Assembly: GCF_003627755.1 (NCBI RefSeq)
Contig: NZ_CP032694.1
Span: 2,719,501-2,783,500, forward strand
Length of the DNA: 64,000 nt
Direction of reading: 5' to 3'
Source: Rhizobium jaguaris
Lineage (GTDB): Bacteria; Pseudomonadota; Alphaproteobacteria; Rhizobiales; Rhizobiaceae
Positions 8,994 to 16,525 of the stretch are shown one piece after another. Position 1 is the stretch's first letter. The number at the start of each line of letters is the position of its first letter. The position numbers were made by a program, and so were the translations under genes. The notes below the pieces were generated by a model, which was given only the letters and a program-made list of their open reading frames with translations, ran no database searches and was not told the DNA's origin.

Positions 8994-9196
8994 ATCGCCT
9001 TCTCCATGTCGGGCTGACTCCCGACCGAACCAGTATCAAATGTCTCCGCTGGCTCGACATGTTCGTCGCAGGCCTCACAGTGCTGCTCGATCACCTCCCC
9101 GATCGACAATGCCCGGCCACAGCCAGGGCAGCCCCAGAAGAAGTCCAAATAACCTGAGCTCAAGCCCGCCTTTCTGCCCTTCCCAGTCGAGATCAT
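8990..9196 (-). CDS. Small zinc-ribbon-like protein
   Basis: 68 residues with two CxxC knuckles: CPGC (about residues 23-26) and CEAC (about 40-43), the pattern of a zinc ribbon. The function is unknown; similar small phage proteins bind nucleic acid or act as adaptors. It is the first gene of the leftward prophage operon and its stop overlaps the start of the membrane gene downstream. Its promoter should lie in 9197-9354, where the repressor operator repeats are found. Confidence 0.6.
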   Translation of the reverse strand: MISTGKGRKAGLSSGYLDFFWGCPGCGRALSIGEVIEQHCEACDEHVEPAETFDTGSVGSQPDMEKAI

Positions 9197-9284
9197 GCGA
9201 TCACTCCCAAAACCGTTGTTCGCCGGACGCCGTTTGCCCCGGGACTTCAGCCTGCTGCGAATTTCGCCACCGGCATCTTGATGG

Positions 9285-9330
9285 ACACAAAATATGTTGT
9301 TATTAATATCGATGTCAACATGATTTGTGT
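9285..9330. promoter_or_regulatory. Repressor operator pair, left set
   Basis: Two copies of one site face each other: ACACAAAATATGTTG at 9285-9299 and, inverted, CAACATGATTTGTGT at 9316-9330. The pair lies between the divergent zinc-ribbon gene and the repressor gene, the usual place for immunity operators. The same site recurs at 10230-10276. Confidence 0.7.
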
Positions 9331-9354
9331 TATTTGTTTTGCGAGTGTTGGATC

Positions 9355-10146
9355 ATGCAGAAATCCATGGGCGAACGACTGAAGGCGGCGCGCGAAGCCG
9401 CAAATTATCCCTCCGCGACGAAAGCGGCGGAGGCGCTCGGTATCGGGTTATCCACCTACCGAGCGCACGAAAACGGCCAGAACGAATTCGGCCCCGAGAT
9501 CGCCGATCGCTATGCCAAGAAGTTCAGTACCACTGCCGGCTATCTCCTGACCGGCGAAGGTCCAAGGAAGGTTGAGCGGCCAGGACCACGCATGGTGGTC
9601 ACCTCCTTCGACCCGGATGAACAATATAATGAAGGGTTTGCCGAGGGCGTCGAAGACCTCAGCTACAGTCGGGAACATTGGCAGCCGAAGATCGAAGGCG
9701 CGACGCCGGAGGTGGACGTCAAACTCGGCGCCGGCAGCGGCGTTGTCGGCGAGGTCATCAATCTGCCCGTCGGCGCGGGCAATGTCGCCGGCCACAAGAT
9801 TGTCGCGGAATGGCTGATTCCCTCAGGCTACTTGCGCAACGAAGCGAAGGCATCGCCGAACCATACCATCATCATGGAAGTCATCGGCGATTCCATGCAG
9901 CCCACCTACATGCCGGGCGACCGCGTGATCGTCGATCTCTCGCAGAATCAAATGGCGACCGACACGGTCTATGCCATCAGCGACGGCTATTCCGAACCGC
10001 AGATCAAGCGCCTTCAGCGTGTTCCCTTCACCCAGCCCAGCCAGGTCAAGATCATTTCAGACAACCCCGCGTTGGAAACCTTTACGGTGGAGCTGGCACG
10101 GCTGACGATCATTGGACGCATCTGCGGGCATATTGCCAGGAAGTGA
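9355..10146 (+). CDS. CI/LexA-like phage repressor (HTH plus S24 peptidase)
   Basis: 263 residues. An N-terminal HTH (residues 4-65: GERLKAAREAANYPSATKAA, LSTYRAHENG) binds operator DNA; the C-terminal S24 domain has Ser180 in EVIGDSMQP and Lys218 in QIKRLQRV. An Ala-Gly pair lies at 145-146. The spacings Ala-to-Ser (35) and Ser-to-Lys (38) are nearly those of LexA (35 and 37), so RecA-stimulated self-cleavage is likely. Start: ATG at 9355; an alternative Met is four codons on. Divergent from the leftward prophage operon, with matching operator repeats before and after the gene, implying autoregulation and control of both flanks. Confidence 0.88.
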   Translation: MQKSMGERLKAAREAANYPSATKAAEALGIGLSTYRAHENGQNEFGPEIADRYAKKFSTTAGYLLTGEGPRKVERPGPRMVVTSFDPDEQYNEGFAEGVEDLSYSREHWQPKIEGATPEVDVKLGAGSGVVGEVINLPVGAGNVAGHKIVAEWLIPSGYLRNEAKASPNHTIIMEVIGDSMQPTYMPGDRVIVDLSQNQMATDTVYAISDGYSEPQIKRLQRVPFTQPSQVKIISDNPALETFTVELARLTIIGRICGHIARK

Positions 10147-10456
10147 GCCGAAGCGCTCTTCCTTTACTCATCGCCTATTCAGGTCCAGCCTAGACCGAAT
10201 CCGACCGGTAGCGCTCAGCTGAAACTAAAGAACATCATTTGTGTTTATTCTCAACCATAAGACACAAAATATGTTGACATGTATCGTGCTGCCTGACAAT
10301 TTGCCTTTCACGAGCCGGTCGGCCGAAACGGAATGAGCCCGCGCAAGTCTAGAGATCTTGCCTGAAGCCAGCGAAACCGGATCGGCTGGCCGAAAATGAT
10401 GTCGCAGCGTAACGGCTGCGGAAAGGGAGATTGTCGTTCATGCCTCTAGAGGTCCG
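10147..10456. other. Intergenic control region downstream of the repressor
   Basis: No credible gene is seen. It holds the second pair of operator repeats and probably the promoter of the rightward gene at 10457. Confidence 0.5.
10230..10281. promoter_or_regulatory. Repressor operator pair, right set
   Basis: An inverted copy GAACATCATTTGTGT at 10230-10244 is followed by ACACAAAATATGTTG at 10262-10276. The latter is identical over 15 bases to the site at 9285. Order and orientation are the reverse of the left set. It lies about 180 bp before the gene at 10457, where it could control rightward transcription. Confidence 0.7.
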
Positions 10457-11032
10457 GTGTCAGACAATAAAACCGCTTGTGCCGACAGCACTGATGGCCG
10501 CCTAATGATGTCCGCTGACGTTTTCTCCTGTGAATACTCATTTGACGAACTTACCATCAACCTCTGCGACCGTTGGGAAACGGGCTTGCTTCTTTACGGC
10601 TGCGCCGATTTGACATCGGCAGGAGACGATTATGATGGCGAATTTTATGTCTCGGCGATCCGATTGGACGGAGGTGCGCGGCTGCCACGGCCAAACCCGA
10701 TCAACACTGCGGGCGGCTTTGAGGCCGAACTGTTCCGGCGGATCGCTGCCGTGATCGAGAACGACAGAACATCTGCCGGCCGGCATGCCGCCGAGCTATT
10801 CGCTATCGAGTATGAACAGTCTAGAGAGACGGATTACTGCATGTTTCGCAAGATCGAGCAGGAAAAGGCTTTGGAGCCGATGGCGATGGCCGCGCCGATC
10901 TACACGTCTTTCCACTTCGAAAACGTCGCGGCCTGCCCACGTCGATTTCCGTCGCGGTCGATGAGTTGCCAGACAATGCCGTCTTCCATCCAGAAGCGCC
11001 GCCCCGACTTTGTGATCCGCAACCCGCGATAA
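10457..11032 (+). CDS. Prophage-type protein of unknown function with a probable read-through tail
   Basis: 191 codons from a GTG preceded by TAGAGG; ATG codons at 10505 and 10508 are alternatives. Residues 20-115 look like a real domain (FSCEYSFDELTINLCDRWE, DYDGEFYVSAIRL). The last roughly 45 codons lie antisense to the end of the MEKHLA gene and have the odd composition of a shadow frame (CPRRFPSRSMSCQTMPSSIQ). I infer the native stop was lost when prophage DNA joined host DNA near 10,900. No known family. Confidence 0.5.
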   Translation: MSDNKTACADSTDGRLMMSADVFSCEYSFDELTINLCDRWETGLLLYGCADLTSAGDDYDGEFYVSAIRLDGGARLPRPNPINTAGGFEAELFRRIAAVIENDRTSAGRHAAELFAIEYEQSRETDYCMFRKIEQEKALEPMAMAAPIYTSFHFENVAACPRRFPSRSMSCQTMPSSIQKRRPDFVIRNPR

Positions 11033-11370
11033 CCCGAGATGAAGCCGTCCCGCGTAACCGCATCTAACAATTGCTGACGTTCGGCGCGGTTCGGAAGCTC
11101 CGCCGAAAGACGCGACGGCAAAGTGATGAATTCGTCCCAAGGATATTCGAAACAAGCCTGGCCAGCTTTATTGGCATAAATGAAACGCGGATCGGCGTCG
11201 GTATTGTGCGCGACCACCACGAAGGGAGCATCGTTATAAAGCCAATCAGGTCCCAGCTCCTCGCCGATAAGAGGCGTCCCAACGATGCGGGCATAGCTTC
11301 CGGTCAGCAGATCGAAGAACTCAGGGTCAACAGACAAATCGGAGGCATTGCGTTCGGGATTGGTGGCCAT
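10900..11370 (-). CDS. MEKHLA domain-containing protein (PAS-like)
   Basis: 156 residues. MEKHLA domains are PAS-related folds of unknown ligand, found in plants and bacteria. Visible signature: LTGSYARIVGTPL, the segment FVVVAHNTDADPRFIYANKA, and GFISGYRGLRITKSGRRFW near the C-terminus. The start at 11370 (MATNPERN) has AGGAAAG eight bases upstream; the longer upstream frame has no support. Its 3' end overlaps a rightward prophage-type frame by 133 bp, marking a likely junction of foreign and host DNA. Confidence 0.8.
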   Translation of the reverse strand: MATNPERNASDLSVDPEFFDLLTGSYARIVGTPLIGEELGPDWLYNDAPFVVVAHNTDADPRFIYANKAGQACFEYPWDEFITLPSRLSAELPNRAERQQLLDAVTRDGFISGYRGLRITKSGRRFWMEDGIVWQLIDRDGNRRGQAATFSKWKDV

Positions 11371-11476
11371 GGATATCTTTCCTGTCGTGCACACCCGGTT
11401 TTTTAGGCCGGAAATGCTGGAAACCAAATAGAACATCTGGCTGACGCTTGTAATTGGTCTGGTGCATAAATCACAC

Positions 11477-11500
11477 GTGGCGTGCCCGGAGGCACGCCAC
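11477..11500. terminator. Strong GC hairpin, possible terminator
   Basis: GTGGCGTGCC and GGCACGCCAC form a perfect 10-bp stem around CGGA. No T-run follows on either strand, so it may be a factor-dependent terminator or an RNA-stability element between the genes at 11370 and 11577. Confidence 0.4.
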
Positions 11501-11576
11501 AACCACCGAAAATCAATGATTTAGACGAAAATGGGATCGGAAAACTTCCGGCGGCCAGTCCCGATCGCCGACTCGG

Positions 11577-11975
11577 CTATTGATCGTCCTCGTACCGCGA
11601 CGAGGAGGACCGCCCTTCAAGCCTGTCCAGAATTTGGTTTAACTCGTCTGCACATGCCTTCATTGGTTCGTCATCGGCACATTTGATGTCGATTTTGACG
11701 TCGCCGTTCTCGATGCGGAAACGAGCGGCCCTAGACAGGAACGGACGATGGTTCATTGGCCCCCTACGCCAACCGCCCCTCATCATTGCATCGTCATCAG
11801 GTCGGTGCTGCCCCATTTCTGGTGGTTGCGGCGAGTTTGCTGAGGGTGCGGTTTCGGTCTGAGCTGGCTGTTGGGCCGGCGGTGTCGGTGTTGCTGTATT
11901 TGGAGCTTGCTGGGCGAAACTGACGCCAGCGGAAAGCATTACTGTAAGTGCGGCAACAGATAGAATCGTTTTCAT
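11577..11975 (-). CDS. Small exported protein of unknown function
   Basis: 132 residues from the ATG at 11975, which follows GAGGAGGACCGAGGA. A signal peptide is clear (MKTILSVAALTVMLSAGVSFA), then a Pro/Gln/Thr-rich linker (residues 22-55) and a small C-terminal domain with two Cys (IDIKCADDEPMKACADELN) that may form a disulfide. It lies 98 bp downstream of the ABC-2 permease genes in the same direction and may be co-transcribed. No family recognised. Confidence 0.7.
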   Translation of the reverse strand: MKTILSVAALTVMLSAGVSFAQQAPNTATPTPPAQQPAQTETAPSANSPQPPEMGQHRPDDDAMMRGGWRRGPMNHRPFLSRAARFRIENGDVKIDIKCADDEPMKACADELNQILDRLEGRSSSSRYEDDQ

Positions 11976-12072
11976 TCCTCGGTCCTCCTCTAGACAGTGT
12001 GAAGAACACGCGAACCTAAGGATGGTTGCCAGAATATACGAAAATTTGAGCTGACCTTGGTTTGTGGCGATA

Positions 12073-13233
12073 TCAGCGAGCCAAAATCGCCTTGCGCGTA
12101 ACATATCCGCGAGGTTCTAGGAAAAAGGCGAACACGGTATAAACGCCAGCTAATGCCGACAACGTGAGAAATTGCTGGCGCACGTCGGCAACGGTTGCTC
12201 CCAATTGCGCAACCGCGACCAGTCCGTTGATCGCGGAGGTGCTCGGGAGCGCAAGTGCCGCCGCCTTCAGCCAAGCCGGGATTGCTTCTGACGGCCATGA
12301 AAAACCCGCCAAGAACAGAAATGGTATTCCGACTGCCGCCGTGAGGAGCTGAACCGCCAATGGGTTCCTCACTAGTCGTGCAATGACCATTCCAAGAGAT
12401 GATACTGCGATGACGAACGGGATGGCGAGGGCCGCTATCGCCATTGGTGATCCGAGCCTTGGCAGCCCGTAAAGATACGGCAGGGCGATCAGGTAAAAGG
12501 ATACCGCGAATAGCTGAAGCGTCATATAGGCCAGCAGTTTTCCGAGGACCCTGTCATAGGGACCTGCCTGTGCGGGCGAGAGCTCTTCCAATTTGGGATT
12601 GGCGTGGGTTCCGAGCAAGCCGACGCCGATCAGCAAAGTCTGCTGCAGAATCAGGACAAAGGCTGCAGGAAGTATGTAGGTGGCATATCCCCCCTGCGGA
12701 TTGAAAAGGGTCACGGCAGTGAGGGGCAAGGGATCCGGAACAGCCGCCGCGATGGCGGGATCTACGTGAGCTGCAATCAGACGGGCCGTCTCCACCTCCG
12801 CCCCCATCGTCCGGGCGACCGCCGTCACAGCCCCCGATATGCGCTGGTAGATCAGGAAATAGCTCGCATCCGCATAAAGGGCGATCGGCGACGCGCGACC
12901 GTGCAGCAGGTCCCGCTCGAAATATTTCGGTATGATGACAAGCCCGTAAAGGTTCCTGGCGAAGATCTCCCGCTCCGCTGAAACCTCGTCCGGCAAGGTG
13001 GCGGCGATAGCAATATCCGAGGAAGCATCCAGCCGGCGGGCAAGCTGCCGACTGCTGTCGGTGTCGTCTTGATCGACCAAGGCGATGGGGACGTCGCGCA
13101 GGGCCTCGTTTCTATACGGTTGGGGGTAGAATACCGAATAGATAAGGACGGCGATCACCAGCACCGCAAAAGCGGGCCGCAGGGTGAAGATACGTTCCAA
13201 TTCGATACGATAGACCCTGAAGGCTCCGGTCAT
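12073..13233 (-). CDS. ABC-2 type exporter permease (YbhR/YhhJ-like), second
   Basis: A 386-residue inner-membrane protein with the ABC-2 layout: one N-terminal helix (residues 17-33), a large periplasmic domain (about 35-170) and five C-terminal helices. Its start overlaps the stop of the preceding permease gene in an ATGA arrangement, so translation is coupled. With the HlyD-like gene at 14446 and the first permease it forms a three-gene drug or lipid export operon of the YbhGFSR kind, but the ATPase gene expected in such operons is absent from this window. Confidence 0.85.
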   Translation of the reverse strand: MTGAFRVYRIELERIFTLRPAFAVLVIAVLIYSVFYPQPYRNEALRDVPIALVDQDDTDSSRQLARRLDASSDIAIAATLPDEVSAEREIFARNLYGLVIIPKYFERDLLHGRASPIALYADASYFLIYQRISGAVTAVARTMGAEVETARLIAAHVDPAIAAAVPDPLPLTAVTLFNPQGGYATYILPAAFVLILQQTLLIGVGLLGTHANPKLEELSPAQAGPYDRVLGKLLAYMTLQLFAVSFYLIALPYLYGLPRLGSPMAIAALAIPFVIAVSSLGMVIARLVRNPLAVQLLTAAVGIPFLFLAGFSWPSEAIPAWLKAAALALPSTSAINGLVAVAQLGATVADVRQQFLTLSALAGVYTVFAFFLEPRGYVTRKAILAR

Positions 13234-14444
13234 GCCGAGGCTTCCCTTCCGAACCGGTTTGCGTTTTCTCGGTCCGTACGAGCCCGGATCTTTTCCAGCC
13301 GAAGGAAGACAAAGATGGCGAGCGCTATCGTCAATGCGAGAAGGCTGGCGAGCGGCCTCAGCGACAAATCAAAGGGCGTTCCGCGGACCGTCTGATCCAC
13401 GCGCACCATGAGATACCAGGTTCCCGGTAGCAATTGCCCCCAGTAATAGGCGAAGACATTCATCCCCAACCTGGGAAAGCCGATACCCATGAAGCCGAAA
13501 GCGGGAGCGGCAAAGAGTGCGCCGATGCTGATTGCGCTTGCCGTGGGGCGAAGGATCAGAGCGAGAAGCGTTCCGATAAGCTGGCAGGCCAGCACGAACA
13601 GGATCGCCCCGCAAACCAGCAGCAGCCGGTCGCCGCGTAGCGGCGCTTCCAGAACCGCGAAGAGCACGATATCGGAAAGACCGAGCACGAAGAGAAACAG
13701 AACCGTGTAGGGCAAGATCTTCCCGAATAGTGCCGGCCACAGACCACCTCCGAGCCTGCGCAGCACGCGCAATCGGTGCGGCCTGTCAACGTCAAGACCC
13801 ACACTATAGGCCATTGTCGTGATGATCGCGACCTGCAGGACAGAGGGCATCAATGCCGCAAGAAGGAAATGGGCGTAGTTCAGGGTCGGATTGAACAGTG
13901 GGTGGATTTGGACAGGAATGGGCTGCAGATCCGCCTCAGCGATATCGACCGGCTCGCCCTTCTCGGTTCGCAACGCCAGCCTGATCCCGGCGGCGACGCT
14001 CGGCACGGCCGCGCTGACGCCCCGAAGCGTCAGGTTTCCGGGCGTCAGGGTCTGGGTGTTATAGAAGAAGACGACTTCCGGTCGTCGGCCGCTCAGAGTA
14101 TCGCGCTCTAGATTGCGAGGAAGAAACAGCAGGCCATGCACCTTACCCGACAAGATGAGCTGTCGTCCCTCGGCCAGATCGGCCACTCTGACAGCTACAG
14201 CCGTATCAGGCGTGGCGTCCACCGTCCGGATGATGGTCCGCGATAAATCCGAATCATCCAGATCGAGGACGGCGATCGACAAGCGCGTTGCCAAACCTTC
14301 GTTGAAGACGGTTGCCAGCAGACCCATCAACAGCAACGGCAGCAGCGTGGACAGAAAGAGTAGGAAGGGACGACGCCAAAAATGATCGATTTCCCGCCTG
14401 AAGACGAGGGCGAACCCGTACCTGATCCTTCCTTTCCCGAGCAC
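13230..14444 (-). CDS. ABC-2 type exporter permease, first
   Basis: 404 residues. An N-terminal helix (about 28-45, FLSTLLPLLLMGLLATVF) is followed by a periplasmic domain and a C-terminal bundle of helices, as in YbhS/YhhJ permeases. The start is a GTG one base after the stop of the HlyD-like gene; the end overlaps the next permease gene by four bases. The tight packing indicates one operon. The periplasmic domains of the two permeases share the family pattern but are clearly different proteins, as in known YbhS/YbhR heterodimers. Confidence 0.85.
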   Translation of the reverse strand: MLGKGRIRYGFALVFRREIDHFWRRPFLLFLSTLLPLLLMGLLATVFNEGLATRLSIAVLDLDDSDLSRTIIRTVDATPDTAVAVRVADLAEGRQLILSGKVHGLLFLPRNLERDTLSGRRPEVVFFYNTQTLTPGNLTLRGVSAAVPSVAAGIRLALRTEKGEPVDIAEADLQPIPVQIHPLFNPTLNYAHFLLAALMPSVLQVAIITTMAYSVGLDVDRPHRLRVLRRLGGGLWPALFGKILPYTVLFLFVLGLSDIVLFAVLEAPLRGDRLLLVCGAILFVLACQLIGTLLALILRPTASAISIGALFAAPAFGFMGIGFPRLGMNVFAYYWGQLLPGTWYLMVRVDQTVRGTPFDLSLRPLASLLALTIALAIFVFLRLEKIRARTDRENANRFGREASA

Positions 14445-14445
14445 G

Positions 14446-15426
14446 TTACGACCTCGCCTTAGGCCAGCGTGCGATTGCGCTCATGCCGGGTCGCAGCCCC
14501 TTGATCGGACTGGTCGGCTCGGCACGAACCTCGAATGTGCGCAAATCGAAGTCGCCCGTCGCCCGGGTTGCCCGCCACGTGGCGTACTGCCCCTGTACGT
14601 TGATCACAGTCACCTGCACCTCGATCTTGCTGTTGTCGAGAGCCGGGACCGTCACATCGAACCGATCACCGATCGCGAGACCCTTGATGAGATCTTCGCG
14701 CAGGTTGAACGTGAACCAGGGATGGTTGATGTCGATCAGCGAATACAGCGGCGCGCCGGCGCTAAAATTCTCGCCGAGTTCAGCCACGCGCGTCGTCACC
14801 TGTGCATCGATCGGCGCCCGGATAGTCAGTTCGCCGACATCCGTTTGCGTCTGCGCTAGTGATGCCTTGGCCTGCTCGACTTGGGTCGCGGCAAGCGCCT
14901 TTTCTTCCTTGCTCGATCCGGCGACGGCGAGGTCGAGAGCGGCCTGCGCGGATTCCCGTTTGCGGATTGATCCTTCGAGATTGCGTGTCGCCTCATCGAC
15001 CATCGACTGCGTCGATGATCCCGAACTGATCAATTTGGCCTGGCGGGCGGCATTTTCCTGGTAAAGCGTAACATCGGCATCGGCGGCGGCCAGTTCGGCC
15101 TTGCGGGCCGCGATGGTTTCCGGTCGTGTACTGTTGACGCGAACAAGATCGGCCTCGGCCACGGCGAGCGCAGCCTTCGCCATCTGGAGGCTCGCTATCA
15201 ATTGCGGGCTATCCAGTTCGGCGATCACCGCGCCTGCCGCCACGTTATCGCCGACGTCGGCGTTGAGCTTCGCCACACGTCCCGATACACGTGGGCTAAG
15301 ATCGATCCGGTTGGCGGAAACCTCGCCCTGGACCACCAGCGGCGGCGGCCTGGTTGCGAACCAGAGAACAACGCCAAGGGCGACGATGGCCACCAAAGCG
15401 ATCAATGCCCGAACGAGCCTCAGCAT
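14446..15426 (-). CDS. HlyD/EmrA-family membrane fusion protein
   Basis: 326 residues from the ATG at 15426, preceded by GAGGGG; a longer frame to 15504 lacks a ribosome site. One N-terminal membrane anchor (residues 5-22), a biotinyl-lipoyl half motif (VSGRVAKLNADVGDNVAAG), a long alpha-helical hairpin (about 75-190, with AKAALAVAEADL and KASLAQTQTDVGEL) and a beta-barrel domain (GENFSAGAPLYSLID). It would link the inner-membrane permeases encoded downstream to an outer-membrane channel. First gene of the export operon. Confidence 0.88.
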   Translation of the reverse strand: MLRLVRALIALVAIVALGVVLWFATRPPPLVVQGEVSANRIDLSPRVSGRVAKLNADVGDNVAAGAVIAELDSPQLIASLQMAKAALAVAEADLVRVNSTRPETIAARKAELAAADADVTLYQENAARQAKLISSGSSTQSMVDEATRNLEGSIRKRESAQAALDLAVAGSSKEEKALAATQVEQAKASLAQTQTDVGELTIRAPIDAQVTTRVAELGENFSAGAPLYSLIDINHPWFTFNLREDLIKGLAIGDRFDVTVPALDNSKIEVQVTVINVQGQYATWRATRATGDFDLRTFEVRAEPTSPIKGLRPGMSAIARWPKARS

Positions 15427-15686
15427 GCGGATATTTCCCCTCGAAATCTCTGCTTTCAAACCGGTCGGGCCGGATGTCGCCGCAACATGACGTCGGTTTT
15501 TCACGCTGAAAACGTAAGTAACTGTTAGACGCTAGCAGCTAACGGCGGCATTGCCCAGATCCGGATAAACGAGCTCGCGTCTCACGTCAGATCAGCTCAT
15601 GGACAGTGAGCGCGACGAACAGCCCACCTTTTCTTTTGTGAATGAGGCCGCGAGATAAGCTCTATCATTGATAGGAGTGGACCGGG

Positions 15687-16157
15687 ATGGTTGGAGATCG
15701 CGCTGATGCCATGCTTGAAGTCATGGATGAAGGCATGCATGAAGCCAGGCATGAGGGAAAGTATCGGCGGATCGAGATGATCACCGGTCGGCGGCAGCGG
15801 CGGAATTGGACTGACGAGGAGAAGGCGCGGATTCTCGCGGAGAGCGCAGAACCTGAAGTGAACATTTCGGCTGTTGCGAGGCGCTGGGGCGTCAATCGCG
15901 GCTTGCTGAATGTGTGGCGACGGGAAGCCGGACTAACCTCTCAACGGTCGGCAAAGACCAGTTTGCCACCTGCCGTGTTCGTGCCGGTGACAGTGGTTGG
16001 GGATGGCGCACGACACGAAGGCTCGCCATCGAATGCCCCGGAGGTTCTCGCTGGCCGAATTGAGATCGAGATTGCGGGCGCACGCATGACGGTCATCGGC
16101 TCGGTGGCGCCTGAACTGGCGCAGGCGATGGTAGCGGCGTTGCGAGGGCGCCGGTGA
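15687..16157 (+). CDS. tnpA: IS66-family accessory transposition protein TnpA
   Basis: 156 residues. An HTH of the IS66 Orf1 type is visible (RRNWTDEEKARILAESAEPE, then NISAVARRWGVNRGLLNVWRR at about 55-75), followed by a variable linker and a conserved C-terminal strand-helix (IEIEIAGARMTVIGSVAPEL). It is needed with TnpB for IS66 transposition in the characterised elements. Its stop overlaps the GTG start of tnpB. Confidence 0.9.
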   Translation: MVGDRADAMLEVMDEGMHEARHEGKYRRIEMITGRRQRRNWTDEEKARILAESAEPEVNISAVARRWGVNRGLLNVWRREAGLTSQRSAKTSLPPAVFVPVTVVGDGARHEGSPSNAPEVLAGRIEIEIAGARMTVIGSVAPELAQAMVAALRGRR

Positions 16158-16510
16158 TCGGAGTTTCGCCAAATGGCGCGAAGATCATGGTTGCGACGCA
16201 ACCTGTCGACTTCCGGCGCGGGATGAATGGGCTTGTGGCCTTGGTGGCGTCAGCGCTTGCGGCCGATCCCTATTGTGGCGACGTGTTTGTATTCCGCGCC
16301 AAGCGCCTCGATCGCCTTCGCTGCATTTACTGGGACGGATCAGGCATGATCCTGGCAACAAAGTGGTTGGAAAGCGGAAAGTTCGTTTGGCCGCCGATCT
16401 GCGATGGCGCGATGCAGATGAGTGCCCAGGAGTTCTCGCTTTTGCTGGCCGGCATTGACTGGACGCGGGTCAAACGAAACGCGGTGAGAAGGCCCTCAAA
16501 AGCAGGCTGA
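16154..16510 (+). CDS. tnpB: IS66-family Orf2 protein TnpB
   Basis: 118 residues, the normal length. The family signature is present: ATQPVDFRRGMNGLVALV, then DVFVFRAKRLDRLRCIYWDGSG and FVWPPICDGAMQMSAQEFSLL. Starts at a GTG that overlaps the tnpA stop by four bases, implying translational coupling. TnpB is required for IS66 transposition though its biochemical role is unclear. Confidence 0.93.
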   Translation: MIGVSPNGAKIMVATQPVDFRRGMNGLVALVASALAADPYCGDVFVFRAKRLDRLRCIYWDGSGMILATKWLESGKFVWPPICDGAMQMSAQEFSLLLAGIDWTRVKRNAVRRPSKAG

Positions 16511-16525
16511 TCCTATTGGTTTTGC

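Larger units (their letters stand above)
5411..11032. mobile_element. Degenerate prophage remnant
   Basis: The stretch holds a small-terminase-like pseudogene, a DUF6362-like gene, several short minus-strand genes of phage type, a divergent CI/LexA-like repressor with operator repeats on both sides, and a phage-type gene whose 3' end overlaps a host gene on the other strand. No capsid, tail, large terminase, integrase or lysis gene is present, so it cannot be a functional phage. Ends are uncertain: no attachment repeat was found. A methyltransferase gene at 6239-7249 that looks chromosomal sits inside, so the region may be two fragments. Confidence 0.55.
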
